From Oscillospiraceae bacterium (GTDB lineage Bacteria; Bacillota; Clostridia; Oscillospirales; Acutalibacteraceae): 64,000 bases of DNA. The position numbers were made by a program, and so were the translations under genes. Under the pieces are notes generated by a model. The model had not been told where the DNA came from, searched no databases, and was given only the letters and a program-made list of their open reading frames with translations. This document shows, piece after piece, positions 44,872-52,970 of this stretch; within the stretch, counting starts at the first letter, position 1; every line of letters begins with the position of its first letter. Where the stretch lies: contig JAKVOA010000001.1 of NCBI GenBank assembly GCA_022483045.1, forward strand, positions 143,750 to 207,749, in the 5' to 3' direction.

Positions 44872-45765
44872 TTACGCCAATGCTTTTTTCAGGGTAGCCG
44901 CATTCTTTTTCATTGCGTCTAGGTAAGCGTTGGGGTCGTCTTTTCCGGTTACGGCGGGGTCCAGCGTATAAAAAGCTGCGCCGCTTTCCGTGGAAATAAT
45001 CTGTGCTGCGGACTGCTCGTATTGGGGTTCGGCAAAGACAGCCTTGACACCGCTTTTGCGAATCATGTGGATAGTTTGGGCCAGTTCTTTGGCGCTCGGC
45101 TGACTGTCGGGTTCCCGCTGTACAGTCTGGACAATGTGTAGATTAAATTCTTTCGCGAAATAGGGAAATGCCTCGTGAAAGGTGATGATGTTTCGGTTTG
45201 GCAAAGAGTCCAGTTCAGCGTGCATCTGCGTGCGCAGGGTGCGCAGCTTGTCTAGGTATGTGTTTGCGTTGGCTTTGTACTGCGCCGCGTGGGCGGAGTC
45301 GGCTTTTTCCAGACCAGCAGCAATCGCCTGTACCTGCTGCATACAGCTGCTGATGCTGACCCACATGTGCGGGTTTGTCTCGCCGGTGTTGTCTGTAATG
45401 CGTGTGACGCCGGTGCTACTGTCTAGTACCTTTAGCTTTGGCAGCTGGTCAGTCACGCGGGTCATAAAGGACTCCATACCGGCGCCGTTGATAATAAAAA
45501 GCTGTGCCTGCGAAAGGGCCTGCATGTCTGAGCTTTGCAGCTGATAATCATGCAGGCAGCCGGTCTGCTGGCCGGTCATGTTGGTGACTTCCACGCCTTG
45601 TATACCATTTGTAATATTTATGGTCATAATATACACAGGGTAAAAAGAAGCCACAATACGAAACGTAGATTTGTCAGCAGAGCGGCGTGCACAGCCGGAA
45701 AATACGCTAAGAATACAGGCTGCCGCCAAACACAGGGCAGTCAATTTTTTCATAAAATGCTTCAT
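44872..45765 (-). CDS. Zinc/manganese-binding lipoprotein (ZnuA-like)
   Basis: A 297-residue cluster A-I binding protein. A signal peptide (MKHFMKKLTALCLAAACILSV) ends in FSGC, the lipidation box. The metal site includes His in HDYQLQSSDM, H in NPHMWVS, H in ITFHEAFPYFAKEF and E/D in the C-terminal FYTLDPAVTG. No His-rich loop is present, so Mn is an alternative to Zn. The start ATG 45765 follows GGAGGAAA; a longer open frame upstream runs into rnpB and is rejected. First gene of the operon. Confidence 0.93.
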   Translation of the reverse strand: MKHFMKKLTALCLAAACILSVFSGCARRSADKSTFRIVASFYPVYIMTINITNGIQGVEVTNMTGQQTGCLHDYQLQSSDMQALSQAQLFIINGAGMESFMTRVTDQLPKLKVLDSSTGVTRITDNTGETNPHMWVSISSCMQQVQAIAAGLEKADSAHAAQYKANANTYLDKLRTLRTQMHAELDSLPNRNIITFHEAFPYFAKEFNLHIVQTVQREPDSQPSAKELAQTIHMIRKSGVKAVFAEPQYEQSAAQIISTESGAAFYTLDPAVTGKDDPNAYLDAMKKNAATLKKALA

Positions 45766-45785
45766 GCTTTCCTCCGGCCTTTCTA

Positions 45786-45804
45786 AATGCAAATAGTTTG
45801 CATT
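45786..45804. promoter_or_regulatory. Fur-family-like operator of the metal importer
   Basis: AATGCAAA, TAG, TTTGCATT is a perfect 8-bp inverted repeat. The inner TGCAAATAGTTTGCA resembles the 7-1-7 layout of Zur/Fur boxes. It sits just downstream of the -10, where a metal-bound repressor would block transcription. The regulator gene is not in the window. Confidence 0.72.
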
Positions 45805-45808
45805 ACCG

Positions 45809-45837
45809 AGTATAGCACCGCAAACGGGACTTGTCAA
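45809..45837 (-). promoter_or_regulatory. Sigma-A promoter of the metal importer operon
   Basis: On the minus strand TTGACA (45832-45837), 17 bases, TATACT (45809-45814). Confidence 0.85.
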
Positions 45838-45860
45838 GAAAAGCGGCAAATATGGGCAAG

Positions 45861-45896
45861 AAAAAACAGCTGCCGGGAAAATCCCAAACAGCTGTA
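45861..45896 (-). terminator. Terminator of rnpB
   Basis: ACAGCTG (45890-45896 on the minus strand) pairs with CAGCTGT across a GGGA/TCCC-type inner stem, followed by a T-run. Confidence 0.85.
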
Positions 45897-45898
45897 TG

Positions 45899-46250
45899 TG
45901 TGACCAAACCTGTAAGCCGGGTTCTGTTGCAGACGACCATCTATCTTGGCCGGGCGTTGCCGCCACGGCTCGATGCCACCTTCTCGGGACGCGCCGGGCC
46001 GGCGCTGTGTGTCCCTCTGCGGTGTTGCTCCGGATAGGGTTTGCAGAGCCGCCAAGTCTCCTTGGCGCTGGTGAGCTCTTGCCTCGCCGTTCCATCCTTA
46101 CCGCGGTAAAAACCGCGGCGGTTGTTTTCTGTTGCACTTTCCCTGGGGTCGCCCCCGGCGGCTGTTAGCCGTTATCCTTGCCCTGTGGAGCCCGGACTTT
46201 CCTCGGAAGTTCGCTTTCGCAAATCCCCCGCGGCCGTCCAGTTTGCTCAC
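45899..46250 (-). ncRNA. rnpB: RNase P RNA, class A
   Basis: The catalytic RNA of RNase P, which removes tRNA 5' leaders. The minus strand holds the universal GAGGAAAGTCCGGGCTCCAC near its 5' end, CAGGGAAAGTGCAACAGAAA, and ACAGAACCCGGCTTA near its 3' end. Outer P1 strands (GTGA-CAAAC and GTTTGGTCAC) pair. It looks like the A-type architecture. Ends are estimated from P1 and from the promoter and terminator on either side. Confidence 0.96.
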
Positions 46251-46259
46251 AGTTATTTT

Positions 46260-46288
46260 ATTATAGAAGAATCTGTCGATTCCGTCAA
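46260..46288 (-). promoter_or_regulatory. Sigma-A promoter of rnpB
   Basis: On the minus strand TTGACG (46283-46288), 17 bases, TATAAT (46260-46265), ten bases before the RNA 5' end. Confidence 0.88.
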
Positions 46289-46458
46289 GTCGGGAATTCC
46301 ACTCAGGCAGACGTACAGCAGTTTTTCAGCCCGATTTTCTAAAAATCGCTGCTGTGGCCAGCTTTCGTGTATTTTAAAATTTTTAAAATCTTTTCGCTTT
46401 GGCATGAAAAATCCCTGCCGGGAAGCAAAGCTGCTTTCGCGGCAGGGACAGAAAAAAT

Positions 46459-46974
46459 TTATCGGTAGGTGTATTTGGCATAGGGGCATCTTTGCCGGAT
46501 AAACTGCTGAAAATTCCCCATGTCACCCAGCAGAAAGCCGTTTTTCGCTACAACAATGGCAACCGAGTGCTTGACAACTAAGAGAATCATGTTTTTGGTT
46601 TCACAAATCTGCGTAATTTGTGCGTAGTCAAAATATGATTCGCCTTTATTAGAGGAAATCAAATGAATGCGGTCGGAAAATTCAGTTGTCACTTCCCGCG
46701 GTCTGCCGTTGTTTAGCAGCAGCTGCTGATTGTATCCACGCTTAATCAGTACACCGCGCAGAATGGACGGATAGCAAAACATAAAAACAGAGAAGAGTGT
46801 AAAAAAGAGGAACCAACCCATTTTGCCAATCATCACATAAATGACAGCAAATACCGCCAAAACGACTGCGCAGATGAGAATGATCGCCTGCACGCTTTTG
46901 CGAAAAGTGGATTTTACATATTCTCGGTAACATTCCTCAGAGCAGATAATATGGTTAGCAAAATAAAGATTCAT
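46459..46974 (-). CDS. YcxB-like membrane protein
   Basis: A 171-residue protein with two membrane helices (about residues 28-75: AIILICAVVLAVFAVIYVMIG and LFFTLFSVFMFCYPS) and a C-terminal YcxB-like domain containing VTTEFSDRIHLISSNKGESYFDYAQITQI and FLLGDMGNFQQFIRQRCPYA. The function of the family is unknown. The start ATG 46974 follows AAAGGAAA. It is 27 bases downstream of pncB on the same strand, so it is probably cotranscribed. Confidence 0.8.
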   Translation of the reverse strand: MNLYFANHIICSEECYREYVKSTFRKSVQAIILICAVVLAVFAVIYVMIGKMGWFLFFTLFSVFMFCYPSILRGVLIKRGYNQQLLLNNGRPREVTTEFSDRIHLISSNKGESYFDYAQITQICETKNMILLVVKHSVAIVVAKNGFLLGDMGNFQQFIRQRCPYAKYTYR

Positions 46975-47000
46975 CTTGTTTCCTTTCAGGTATAGCAAGA

Positions 47001-48443
47001 TTAGTAGGTGTAATTGTCCAGCATTTTCTGTTTAATATCCCACAGCGAATGGCTCAGGTCCACATAGTAGCGATGCGGGTTGTCAAAGCGCAGCACTTCG
47101 TCCCACAAAGTGCCGACCTGCTTTGCGCAGGAATCCTGCAGCTGTTTTAAGGTCTTTTCTTTGGCAAGGCACTTGCCGTGGTCAAAAATCTTTTCCCGCA
47201 GCGGCACAGCGCGGAAGTTGGTGATCGTTTTGCGCTTCCAGACATGAATCGGGTCAAAAATTTCATAGGGCTTTGAGTCGTCAATGACCTCATCGTGCAG
47301 GGTCACCACGTCGGCAATTGCTTTGCTGGTGGTGCGGTCGTACAGGCGCCACAGCTTTTTAAAGCAGGGGGTGGTGATCTTTGTCACGTTTTCGCTGACC
47401 TTGATTTTAGGAATAATGCGGCCGCTTTTGTCTTCTACAGCAGAAAGCTTGTAGACGCCGCCAAAAACCGGGTGGCTGCTGCTGGTAATCAGGCGTTCGC
47501 CTACGCCGAAAGAGTCGACCGGCGCACCCTGAATGAGCATGTCCTGAATAAGATGTTCGTCTAGTGAGTTGCTTGCGCAGATTTTGCAGTCCGGGAAGCC
47601 GGCATCATCCAGCATTTTGCGGGCCTTTTTCGCCAGGTAGGTGATGTCGCCGCTGTCAATGCGGATGCCCGCCGGGCGGTAGCCGCGCGGCAGAACTTCT
47701 TCATTAAAGGTCTTAATCGCATTCGGTACACCGGATTTCAGTACATTATAGGTATCTACCAATAGCGTGCAGCTGCTGGGGTACTCCCGGGCATAGGCGC
47801 GGAAAGAATCCAATTCGCTGTCAAAAAGCTGTACCCAGCTGTGTGCCATGGTGCCCATGGCTGGTACGCCGAAGTTTCGGTCGCAGATAGTGCAGGCAGT
47901 GCCGCAGCAGCCGCCGATGTATGCGGCGCGTGCACCCAGCATAGCGCCGTCGGCGCCCTGTGCTCTGCGTGAGCCAAATTCCATGACGGGCCGGCCCTGC
48001 GCTGCACGTACAATGCGGTTTGCTTTGGTCGCAATCAAGCTTTCGTGGTTAATGGTCAAAAGAATCATGGTTTCAACAAACTGTGCCTGTATGACCGGCC
48101 CGCGCACGGTGATAATCGGCTCGCCCGGGAAAATCGGCGTGCCCTCTGGTACAGCCCACACGTCACAGCTGAAGTCGAGGTGGGCCAGGTACTGCAGAAA
48201 ATCTTCACTGAAAATTTTGCAGCCGCGCAGGTAAGCAATATCCTCCGGCTCAAAATGCAGATTATTCAGGTAGTCTACCACCTGCTGTACGCCGGCCATA
48301 ATGGCAAAGCCGCCGTTGTCCGGCACTTCGCGGAAAAACATATCGAAATAGGCAATACAGTCTTTCAGGCCGTTGTCAAAGTAGCCGTTTGCCATTGTAA
48401 TCTCATAGAAGTCTGTCAGCATGGTCAAATTCGTTTTTTCCAT
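47001..48443 (-). CDS. pncB: Nicotinate phosphoribosyltransferase
   Basis: A 480-residue enzyme of the NAPRTase family that makes nicotinate mononucleotide from nicotinate and PRPP in NAD salvage. Landmarks are TMLTDFYEITMANGYF, EFGSRRAQGADGAMLGARAAYIGGC, GTMAHSWVQ, LVDTYNVLKSG, RPAGIRIDSGDI and the C-terminal region. Length is normal for the Gram-positive type. GGAAAGGAAAA stands before the ATG. Confidence 0.95.
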   Translation of the reverse strand: MEKTNLTMLTDFYEITMANGYFDNGLKDCIAYFDMFFREVPDNGGFAIMAGVQQVVDYLNNLHFEPEDIAYLRGCKIFSEDFLQYLAHLDFSCDVWAVPEGTPIFPGEPIITVRGPVIQAQFVETMILLTINHESLIATKANRIVRAAQGRPVMEFGSRRAQGADGAMLGARAAYIGGCCGTACTICDRNFGVPAMGTMAHSWVQLFDSELDSFRAYAREYPSSCTLLVDTYNVLKSGVPNAIKTFNEEVLPRGYRPAGIRIDSGDITYLAKKARKMLDDAGFPDCKICASNSLDEHLIQDMLIQGAPVDSFGVGERLITSSSHPVFGGVYKLSAVEDKSGRIIPKIKVSENVTKITTPCFKKLWRLYDRTTSKAIADVVTLHDEVIDDSKPYEIFDPIHVWKRKTITNFRAVPLREKIFDHGKCLAKEKTLKQLQDSCAKQVGTLWDEVLRFDNPHRYYVDLSHSLWDIKQKMLDNYTY

Positions 48444-48855
48444 GATGTTTTCCTTTCCTACATCCCGGTTGATAAAAGTTTTTTGTCACTGCAGCCCATG
48501 GTTGCAACATACTATAAGAAGGAGAGTGACGATGCTCCTATTATAGCAAAAACAAACAGGAATAACAAATATAAATTCTTGTTTTGGCCAAAGGCTGTGC
48601 ACTGTAGCAAATATGACTGTATTTGTCTGCTTTGCTATAGAAAAAGACGGAATATCGACTTTTATTTGTGCAAATTATTTAGGACTTTTTGTGTTTTCCT
48701 TGCAATGAGATAAAAATTCGATTATACTATAATCAATGAAATAAAAAGCAGCTGTTTTCCTGTACACTTTTTGTGCAAAAAGCTGCTTATCTGCGGCTGC
48801 CTGGCGGCCGCAGGCATACCCGATAATCTGTGCTGGAAATAGGAGATGAACCAAG
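48444..48855. other. Divergent intergenic region between pncB and the HTH gene
   Basis: No gene is seen. It holds the HTH gene promoter (48700-48728). In the leader behind it are hairpins AAGCAGCT/AGCTGCTT (48746-48753 with 48781-48788) and a GC-rich CTGCGGC/GCCGCAG arm near 48790-48814. The purpose of the leader is unknown. Confidence 0.45.
48700..48728 (+). promoter_or_regulatory. Promoter of the HTH regulator gene
   Basis: TTGCAA (48700-48705), 17 bases, TATACT (48723-48728). Confidence 0.75.
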
Positions 48856-49113
48856 TTGAGATTACGCAAGCAGGCGCTGGGCAGCCGAAATCTGGTAGGT
48901 GCCCGCGTAGAGGCAACTCGTAAAAGCGAAGGAATGAAACAAAAGGAACTGCTGGCCCAGTTGCAGGTGCAGGGAGTAGATATGAATGCTTCCGGCCTTT
49001 CTAAGTTGGAAGGGCAGCTGCGCTATGTGACAGACTATGAGCTGGTAGCGCTTGCCAAAGTCTTTAATGTTTCGGTTGACTGGCTGCTGGGGCTGAAAGA
49101 CGCAAAACCCTGA
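48856..49113 (+). CDS. Small XRE-type HTH regulator
   Basis: An 85-residue protein, nearly all helix-turn-helix: NLVGARVEATRKSEGMKQKELLAQLQVQGVDMNASGLSKLEGQLRYVTDYELVALAKVFNVSVDWLLG. This HTH_3 domain is typical of phage-Cro-like or housekeeping regulators. It has no ligand domain. TTG start at 48856, eight bases after GGAG (48842-48845); an ATG in the spacer is in another frame. Its target is unknown, and its own hairpin-rich leader suggests tight control. Confidence 0.82.
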   Translation: MRLRKQALGSRNLVGARVEATRKSEGMKQKELLAQLQVQGVDMNASGLSKLEGQLRYVTDYELVALAKVFNVSVDWLLGLKDAKP

Positions 49114-49182
49114 AAAAGGGATTGCGGCGGTTTCACCGGTCAGGTATTCCGGCGTGGTTTCTGTTTTTCAGGGCTGCTGTGG

Positions 49183-49215
49183 TGCCCCGCTTCTGTTTGG
49201 GAGCGGGGCATTTTT
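49183..49215 (+). terminator. Terminator of the HTH regulator gene
   Basis: TGCCCCGCTTC (49183-49193) pairs with GAGCGGGGCA (49201-49210), followed by TTTTT. Confidence 0.88.
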
Positions 49216-49238
49216 GACGCCCCGCTCCCAAAGCCCGC

Positions 49239-49267
49239 TTGTGCCCCTTTTCAGAATGTGCTATACT
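49239..49267 (+). promoter_or_regulatory. Sigma-A promoter of the GNAT gene
   Basis: TTGTGC (49239-49244), 17 bases, TATACT (49262-49267). The sixteen bases CAGAATGTGCTATACT also occur in the uridine kinase promoter at 58005-58020. Confidence 0.75.
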
Positions 49268-49293
49268 CACCCATGGCAGAGGGGAGCAGAGCA

Positions 49294-49725
49294 GTGAAAA
49301 TACAGTATACAAAAAATGATTTACAGGTAAAGGAATATGAATCCCTGCGTGCGCAGGTGGGCTGGCAGCCCTTTAGTGCGCGGCAGTCGCTTTTGGCGCT
49401 GCAAAACAGCCTGCTTGTGCTGTGTGCCCGCGACGAAGCGGGAAAGCCGGTGGGCATGGGGCGCATTGTCGGCGACAGCGCAACCATTTGTTATGTGCAG
49501 GATTTAATTGTGGTGCCGGCATACCGGCGGCGGCACCTTGGCACTGCCCTCATCGAACAGCTGAAAGACTACGTGCGTTCGCTGACCGAGGGGGACGAAA
49601 CCATGCGACTGTGCCTGATGTGTGCAGTGGGCCGCGAGGCATTTTATGAAAGCTGTGGTTTTGTGGCCCGTCCCACGCCAAACCTTGGCCCGGGCATGAT
49701 TTGCCTGCTGAAAACAAGCCGATAA
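49294..49725 (+). CDS. GNAT family N-acetyltransferase
   Basis: A 143-residue acetyl-CoA-dependent acetyltransferase. The acetyl-CoA loop is VVPAYRRRHLGTALIEQL, with VGMGRIVGDSATICYVQDLIV as the preceding strand pair and FYESCGFVARPTPNLGPGM at the end. The substrate is unknown. The start GTG 49294 follows GAGGGG at 49279-49284; the longer frame from 49258 would begin on the -10 box and is rejected. Confidence 0.88.
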   Translation: MKIQYTKNDLQVKEYESLRAQVGWQPFSARQSLLALQNSLLVLCARDEAGKPVGMGRIVGDSATICYVQDLIVVPAYRRRHLGTALIEQLKDYVRSLTEGDETMRLCLMCAVGREAFYESCGFVARPTPNLGPGMICLLKTSR

Positions 49726-49744
49726 GAATTGCCGGAAAATGGTC

Positions 49745-49773
49745 TTGCCATTTTTGAACAACTGTGCTATGAT
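49745..49773 (+). promoter_or_regulatory. Promoter of the potassium RCK gene pair
   Basis: TTGCCA (49745-49750), 17 bases, TATGAT (49768-49773), preceded by TGTGC as in two other promoters of the window. Confidence 0.65.
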
Positions 49774-49801
49774 AGTGGCGCTCTCATAATAGCAAAATAA
49801 A

Positions 49802-49829
49802 GCACTGGGCCTATGCTCGGTGTTTTTTT
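49802..49829 (+). terminator. Terminator or attenuator before the RCK genes
   Basis: GCACTGGGC, CTAT, GCTCGGTGT pairs fully with G-U pairs, followed by seven T residues. It lies between the promoter and the first RCK gene, so it would act as an attenuator if that promoter is used; otherwise it ends the GNAT transcript. Confidence 0.65.
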
Positions 49830-49864
49830 GATATTACCGATTGTTTTTTTAAGTGTCAGAGAGG

Positions 49865-50503
49865 ATGCATAAAGGAATGAATGTTTTGGTAATCGGGTGC
49901 GGCCGCTTGGGCGCCCGCCTGGCGGCCATGCTGGATGAGCGCGGCCACGAGGTCGTAGTGGTAGATGAGTCCCCCGGAATGCTGGAGCGCCTGCCGGATG
50001 GTTTCAATGGGCAGACAATCACAGGTATGCCGATGGATATGTCTGTGCTGAAAAGTGCCGGCATAGAAAATTGTGATGCCGTAGCGGTTGTTACGCCGGA
50101 TGACAACCTGAATATTACAATTTCTCAGGTTGCGCGTCAGTTCTTTCACATTGACAATGTCGTTGCGCGTATCAGCGACCCCATGCGCGAGCGCGTCTTT
50201 GCTGCATTTGGTCTGCATACCGTTTGCCCCACTAAGATGGCCTGCGTCACGCTTTACAATGCGCTGACAGAGCCGTGGGAAAACCGAGAGCTGACTTTTG
50301 GCTCAGCGACTGCGTCTTTCCGCGTGTGCGAGGTGGACCACAGCTGCTATGGAAAGTCACTGGAAGAGGTGCCTCGCTACCCGGGCGAGACCGCTTTTGC
50401 CATTGTACATCCCAATGGGCGGCTGGAACTGGCACACGCCGGCCAAGAGTTCCTAACGGTCAACGAAGGTGACCATGTCGTCATGGCATCGGTTGTGGAT
50501 TAG
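49865..50503 (+). CDS. Potassium uptake RCK/TrkA protein, first subunit
   Basis: A 212-residue regulator with an RCK_N Rossmann domain (MNVLVIGCGRLGARLAAMLDERGHEVVVVDE) and a C-terminal TrkA_C domain. Such proteins form rings under the TrkH/KtrB channel and gate potassium uptake in response to nucleotides, and often c-di-AMP. The start is uncertain: ATG 49865 is used here, but ATG 49877 (MNVLV) is equally plausible. It is followed 12 bases later by a second, different RCK gene. Confidence 0.88.
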   Translation: MHKGMNVLVIGCGRLGARLAAMLDERGHEVVVVDESPGMLERLPDGFNGQTITGMPMDMSVLKSAGIENCDAVAVVTPDDNLNITISQVARQFFHIDNVVARISDPMRERVFAAFGLHTVCPTKMACVTLYNALTEPWENRELTFGSATASFRVCEVDHSCYGKSLEEVPRYPGETAFAIVHPNGRLELAHAGQEFLTVNEGDHVVMASVVD

Positions 50504-50514
50504 GGGGCAGAAAG

Positions 50515-51177
50515 ATGAATATTGTAATTTTAGGCGGCGGCAAATTGGGCCGTCAGCTGGCGCGCAATATGCTGGACCGCAAATATACAGTCCACCTGAT
50601 CGAGAAAAACAAACTGCGCTGTATGAACCTTGCCAACGAACTGGATATTGAAATCATTTACGGCGATGGCACCGAGCTTGAGGTGCTTGAGCGTGCTCAG
50701 ACACGAAATGCAGACTGCTTTCTTGCCGTGGGCGGCAGCGACCAGGACAATCTGGTTGCCTGCCAGCTTGCCCGTAAGGAATTCGGTGTACAAAAGGTAA
50801 TTGCCCGTGCAAATGACCCGCGCAATCTGCCGGTTCTACGTACATTAGGTGCGGAAATTGTCGTGAGCAGTACGGAAATTATTACAAATTTGATTGAGCA
50901 GGAAGTCGATATGGCCGAAATGCGCATGCTGGCGACCCTGAATAAAGGCCGTGCTGCGATTTGTGCGGTTACCCTGCCCGAAAAGACACGCCTGAAAGGC
51001 GTTGCACTGAAAAATTTGGATCTGCCCAACGGCTCTCTGGTGATTTCTGTAGTGCGTGGGGAAAAGATGGTCGTACCAAACGGCGAAACAATTTTTCAGC
51101 CGGGTGATGAAATCATCGCTGTCTGCGAGGGTTCTTCTCAAAAGAAGCTGCAGTCGCTGATGACTGCAGCGGAATGA
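50515..51177 (+). CDS. Potassium uptake RCK/TrkA protein, second subunit
   Basis: A 220-residue single-RCK protein. MNIVILGGGKLGRQLARNMLDRKYTVHLIEKN forms the NAD/ATP-binding fold, with the acidic residue at the end of strand two; TrkA_C follows (TRLKGVALKNLDLPNGSLVISVVRGEKMVVPNGETIFQPGDEII). It is only distantly similar to its neighbour, so the two may form a mixed ring on the single channel encoded opposite. GGGGGCAGAAAG precedes the ATG. Confidence 0.92.
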   Translation: MNIVILGGGKLGRQLARNMLDRKYTVHLIEKNKLRCMNLANELDIEIIYGDGTELEVLERAQTRNADCFLAVGGSDQDNLVACQLARKEFGVQKVIARANDPRNLPVLRTLGAEIVVSSTEIITNLIEQEVDMAEMRMLATLNKGRAAICAVTLPEKTRLKGVALKNLDLPNGSLVISVVRGEKMVVPNGETIFQPGDEIIAVCEGSSQKKLQSLMTAAE

Positions 51178-51210
51178 TTCTATACATCTTAATAGAGCTG
51201 CTTATACAAA

Positions 51211-51247
51211 AGCTGCCGCAGAGAGCTTCTCTGCGGCAGCTTTTTAT
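51211..51247. terminator. Bidirectional terminator between RCK and TrkH genes
   Basis: AGCTGCCGCAGAG (51211-51223) pairs with CTCTGCGGCAGCT (51229-51241), with an A-tract on one side and a T-run on the other. Confidence 0.92.
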
Positions 51248-51290
51248 TTGCCTTTTTCTGCTTTGGCACAGGCTGAAAAACCGGTGCGCC

Positions 51291-52670
51291 TCAGCCAACG
51301 ATAATTTTCCCTTCCGGCAGAACACTGGAAGTGTGTACATGACCGTGCTTAATCGAGACAGCCAGCCCGAGGGAAAGCGGACCGACACGCCCGATGTACA
51401 TTGTCAAAATGATAGCGATACGGGAGATAACCGAGAGCCGCGGGGTCAGGCTCGCGCTCAGACCGACGGTGGCAAAGGCACTGGTCGCTTCGTACAGGGC
51501 GTCCAAACCATTTACATTTGGTGTTGTAGAAGTGATAATGCCCGTGACAATCAAAATCAGCAGCATGGCAAAACCGGTGATGGCAAGTGCACGGTAAACT
51601 GTGAATTTATCGATGCGGCGGTGATTAAAAGTTGCCTCATCTTTTCCGCGCAGTACGGAATGTACCGAGCAGATCAGTACCAGGGCGGTTGTGGTTTTAA
51701 TACCGCCGCCGGTAGAGCCCGGCGCCGCGCCGATAAACATGAGGATAACAGAAAAGATTTTCGTAAAATCGTATTCTTTTGCGATATCAATGGAGGCAAA
51801 GCCGGCGGTGCGGGGTGAAACAGACTGCAGCAGCGCGGCATTTAGCTTTGCTCCGAAATTCGGCAGGGCGGCCAGCGTATTTCCGTACTCAAGCGCCATA
51901 AAGACAACGGTGCCGATGACGATGAGCAGAGAAGCCATTAAAATAACAATGCGTGCATGAAAGCTGAGCGGCCGGCGCGTCTCGTGGTGCAGCGTCGGCT
52001 GTATTTTGGTGTGATAAATATTGCTGATGACGACAAAACCAAGACCGCCTACAACAATCAGTGCATCAATCGTCAGGCACACCAGCGGGTCGGCCGCATA
52101 GGGAATCAGGTTGCCGTTTCTCATCACAGCACCCAAAATATCAAATCCGGCGTTGCAGTAAGCAGAGACTGCCAGAAAGACCGAAACCCAAATACCGTGC
52201 AGGCCCATTTGCGGCAGAAAGCGAATCATCAGAATCAGTGCACCGATGGCTTCACAGCTGAAAGTGAACTTCAGAATAATACGGATAAAACCGCCGATGT
52301 CGCTGCTGTCGCCGTTGGTGTTTTCTACGGCCAGCTCCATGTTGCGCAGGCCGAGCTTTTTGCGCATCATCAGGGTAAACCCGGTCGTAAAAGTAACCAG
52401 CCCCAGGCCGCCGATTTGTATAAGAACCAGAACAATAACCTGCCCGAGCGCGGTCCAGTGCCAGTAGGTGTCAAACAGCACCAGTCCCGTCACGCAAGTG
52501 GAGGAAGTGGCCGTAAAAAGAGCGTCCAGGTAAGTTGTCACTTCGCCCGGCCGTGTACAGGCCGGCAGGCACAGCAGCAGGGACCCTGTTAAAATGACAG
52601 CAGCAAAACTGATGACAATTACCCTGCCGGGCGGCACCCGGTGCATCCACATTTTTATCTTTACAAGCAT
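51291..52670 (-). CDS. TrkH/KtrB family potassium channel subunit
   Basis: A 459-residue membrane protein with four pore-loop repeats: STCVTGL, YCNAGFD, SPRTAGFA and AFATVGLS, the selectivity filter segments of Trk/Ktr channels. GSTGGGIKTTT forms the gating loop. It is convergent with the two RCK genes, which should be its cytosolic gating partners. It lacks a long N-terminal extension, so it is KtrB-sized. Confidence 0.95.
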   Translation of the reverse strand: MLVKIKMWMHRVPPGRVIVISFAAVILTGSLLLCLPACTRPGEVTTYLDALFTATSSTCVTGLVLFDTYWHWTALGQVIVLVLIQIGGLGLVTFTTGFTLMMRKKLGLRNMELAVENTNGDSSDIGGFIRIILKFTFSCEAIGALILMIRFLPQMGLHGIWVSVFLAVSAYCNAGFDILGAVMRNGNLIPYAADPLVCLTIDALIVVGGLGFVVISNIYHTKIQPTLHHETRRPLSFHARIVILMASLLIVIGTVVFMALEYGNTLAALPNFGAKLNAALLQSVSPRTAGFASIDIAKEYDFTKIFSVILMFIGAAPGSTGGGIKTTTALVLICSVHSVLRGKDEATFNHRRIDKFTVYRALAITGFAMLLILIVTGIITSTTPNVNGLDALYEATSAFATVGLSASLTPRLSVISRIAIILTMYIGRVGPLSLGLAVSIKHGHVHTSSVLPEGKIIVG

Positions 52671-52876
52671 TGCAAATTTCTACCTCCGTTTTCTCCTCTT
52701 CCTAATAACCAACATATAGTATCACAAACAAATGTGTTCGTACAGACCAAATTCCATATTATGGTAAATACTTCTCGACAAAAAATAAACGGGCTATTTT
52801 TTGCAGTTTGTCTGCTCAAGACTTCCTCCTTTTTGCAAAAGTTTTTAAGGAAAAGAGATAAAAAGGGAAAAACGGC

Positions 52877-52904
52877 TTGATTTTTTAAGGAAAGCGGGTA
52901 CAAT
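52877..52904 (+). promoter_or_regulatory. Promoter of the suf operon
   Basis: TTGATT (52877-52882), 16 bases, TACAAT (52899-52904). Confidence 0.6.
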
Positions 52905-52908
52905 ATAT

Positions 52909-52929
52909 TATACACTAATTTAGTACATA
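52909..52929. promoter_or_regulatory. IscR/Rrf2-type palindrome at the suf transcription start
   Basis: ACTAA-T-TTAGT (52914-52924) lies within a 21-bp imperfect palindrome just downstream of the -10. Rrf2-family IscR boxes have the same size and AT-rich CTnnnTnnnAG-like look. No iscR gene is in the window. Confidence 0.6.
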
Positions 52930-52970
52930 TTGAATGATTGATATATCGCATTGAGGAGTGTTTAAGGAAC

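Larger units (their letters stand above)
52671..52970 (+). other. Divergent region between TrkH and sufC
   Basis: AT-rich spacer with no gene. The left half should hold the TrkH promoter, though none is clear. The right part holds the suf promoter and palindrome. Confidence 0.5.

Noticed and set aside
45766..46137. N-terminal extension of the metal-binding lipoprotein
   Set aside because: The open frame continues into the promoter and RNase P RNA. The signal peptide and GGAGGAAA place the start at 45765.
49774..49864. c-di-AMP (ydaO) riboswitch before the potassium genes
   Set aside because: The leader is about 85 bases and lacks the conserved GG...GGGA cores and pseudo-symmetric stems of that class.
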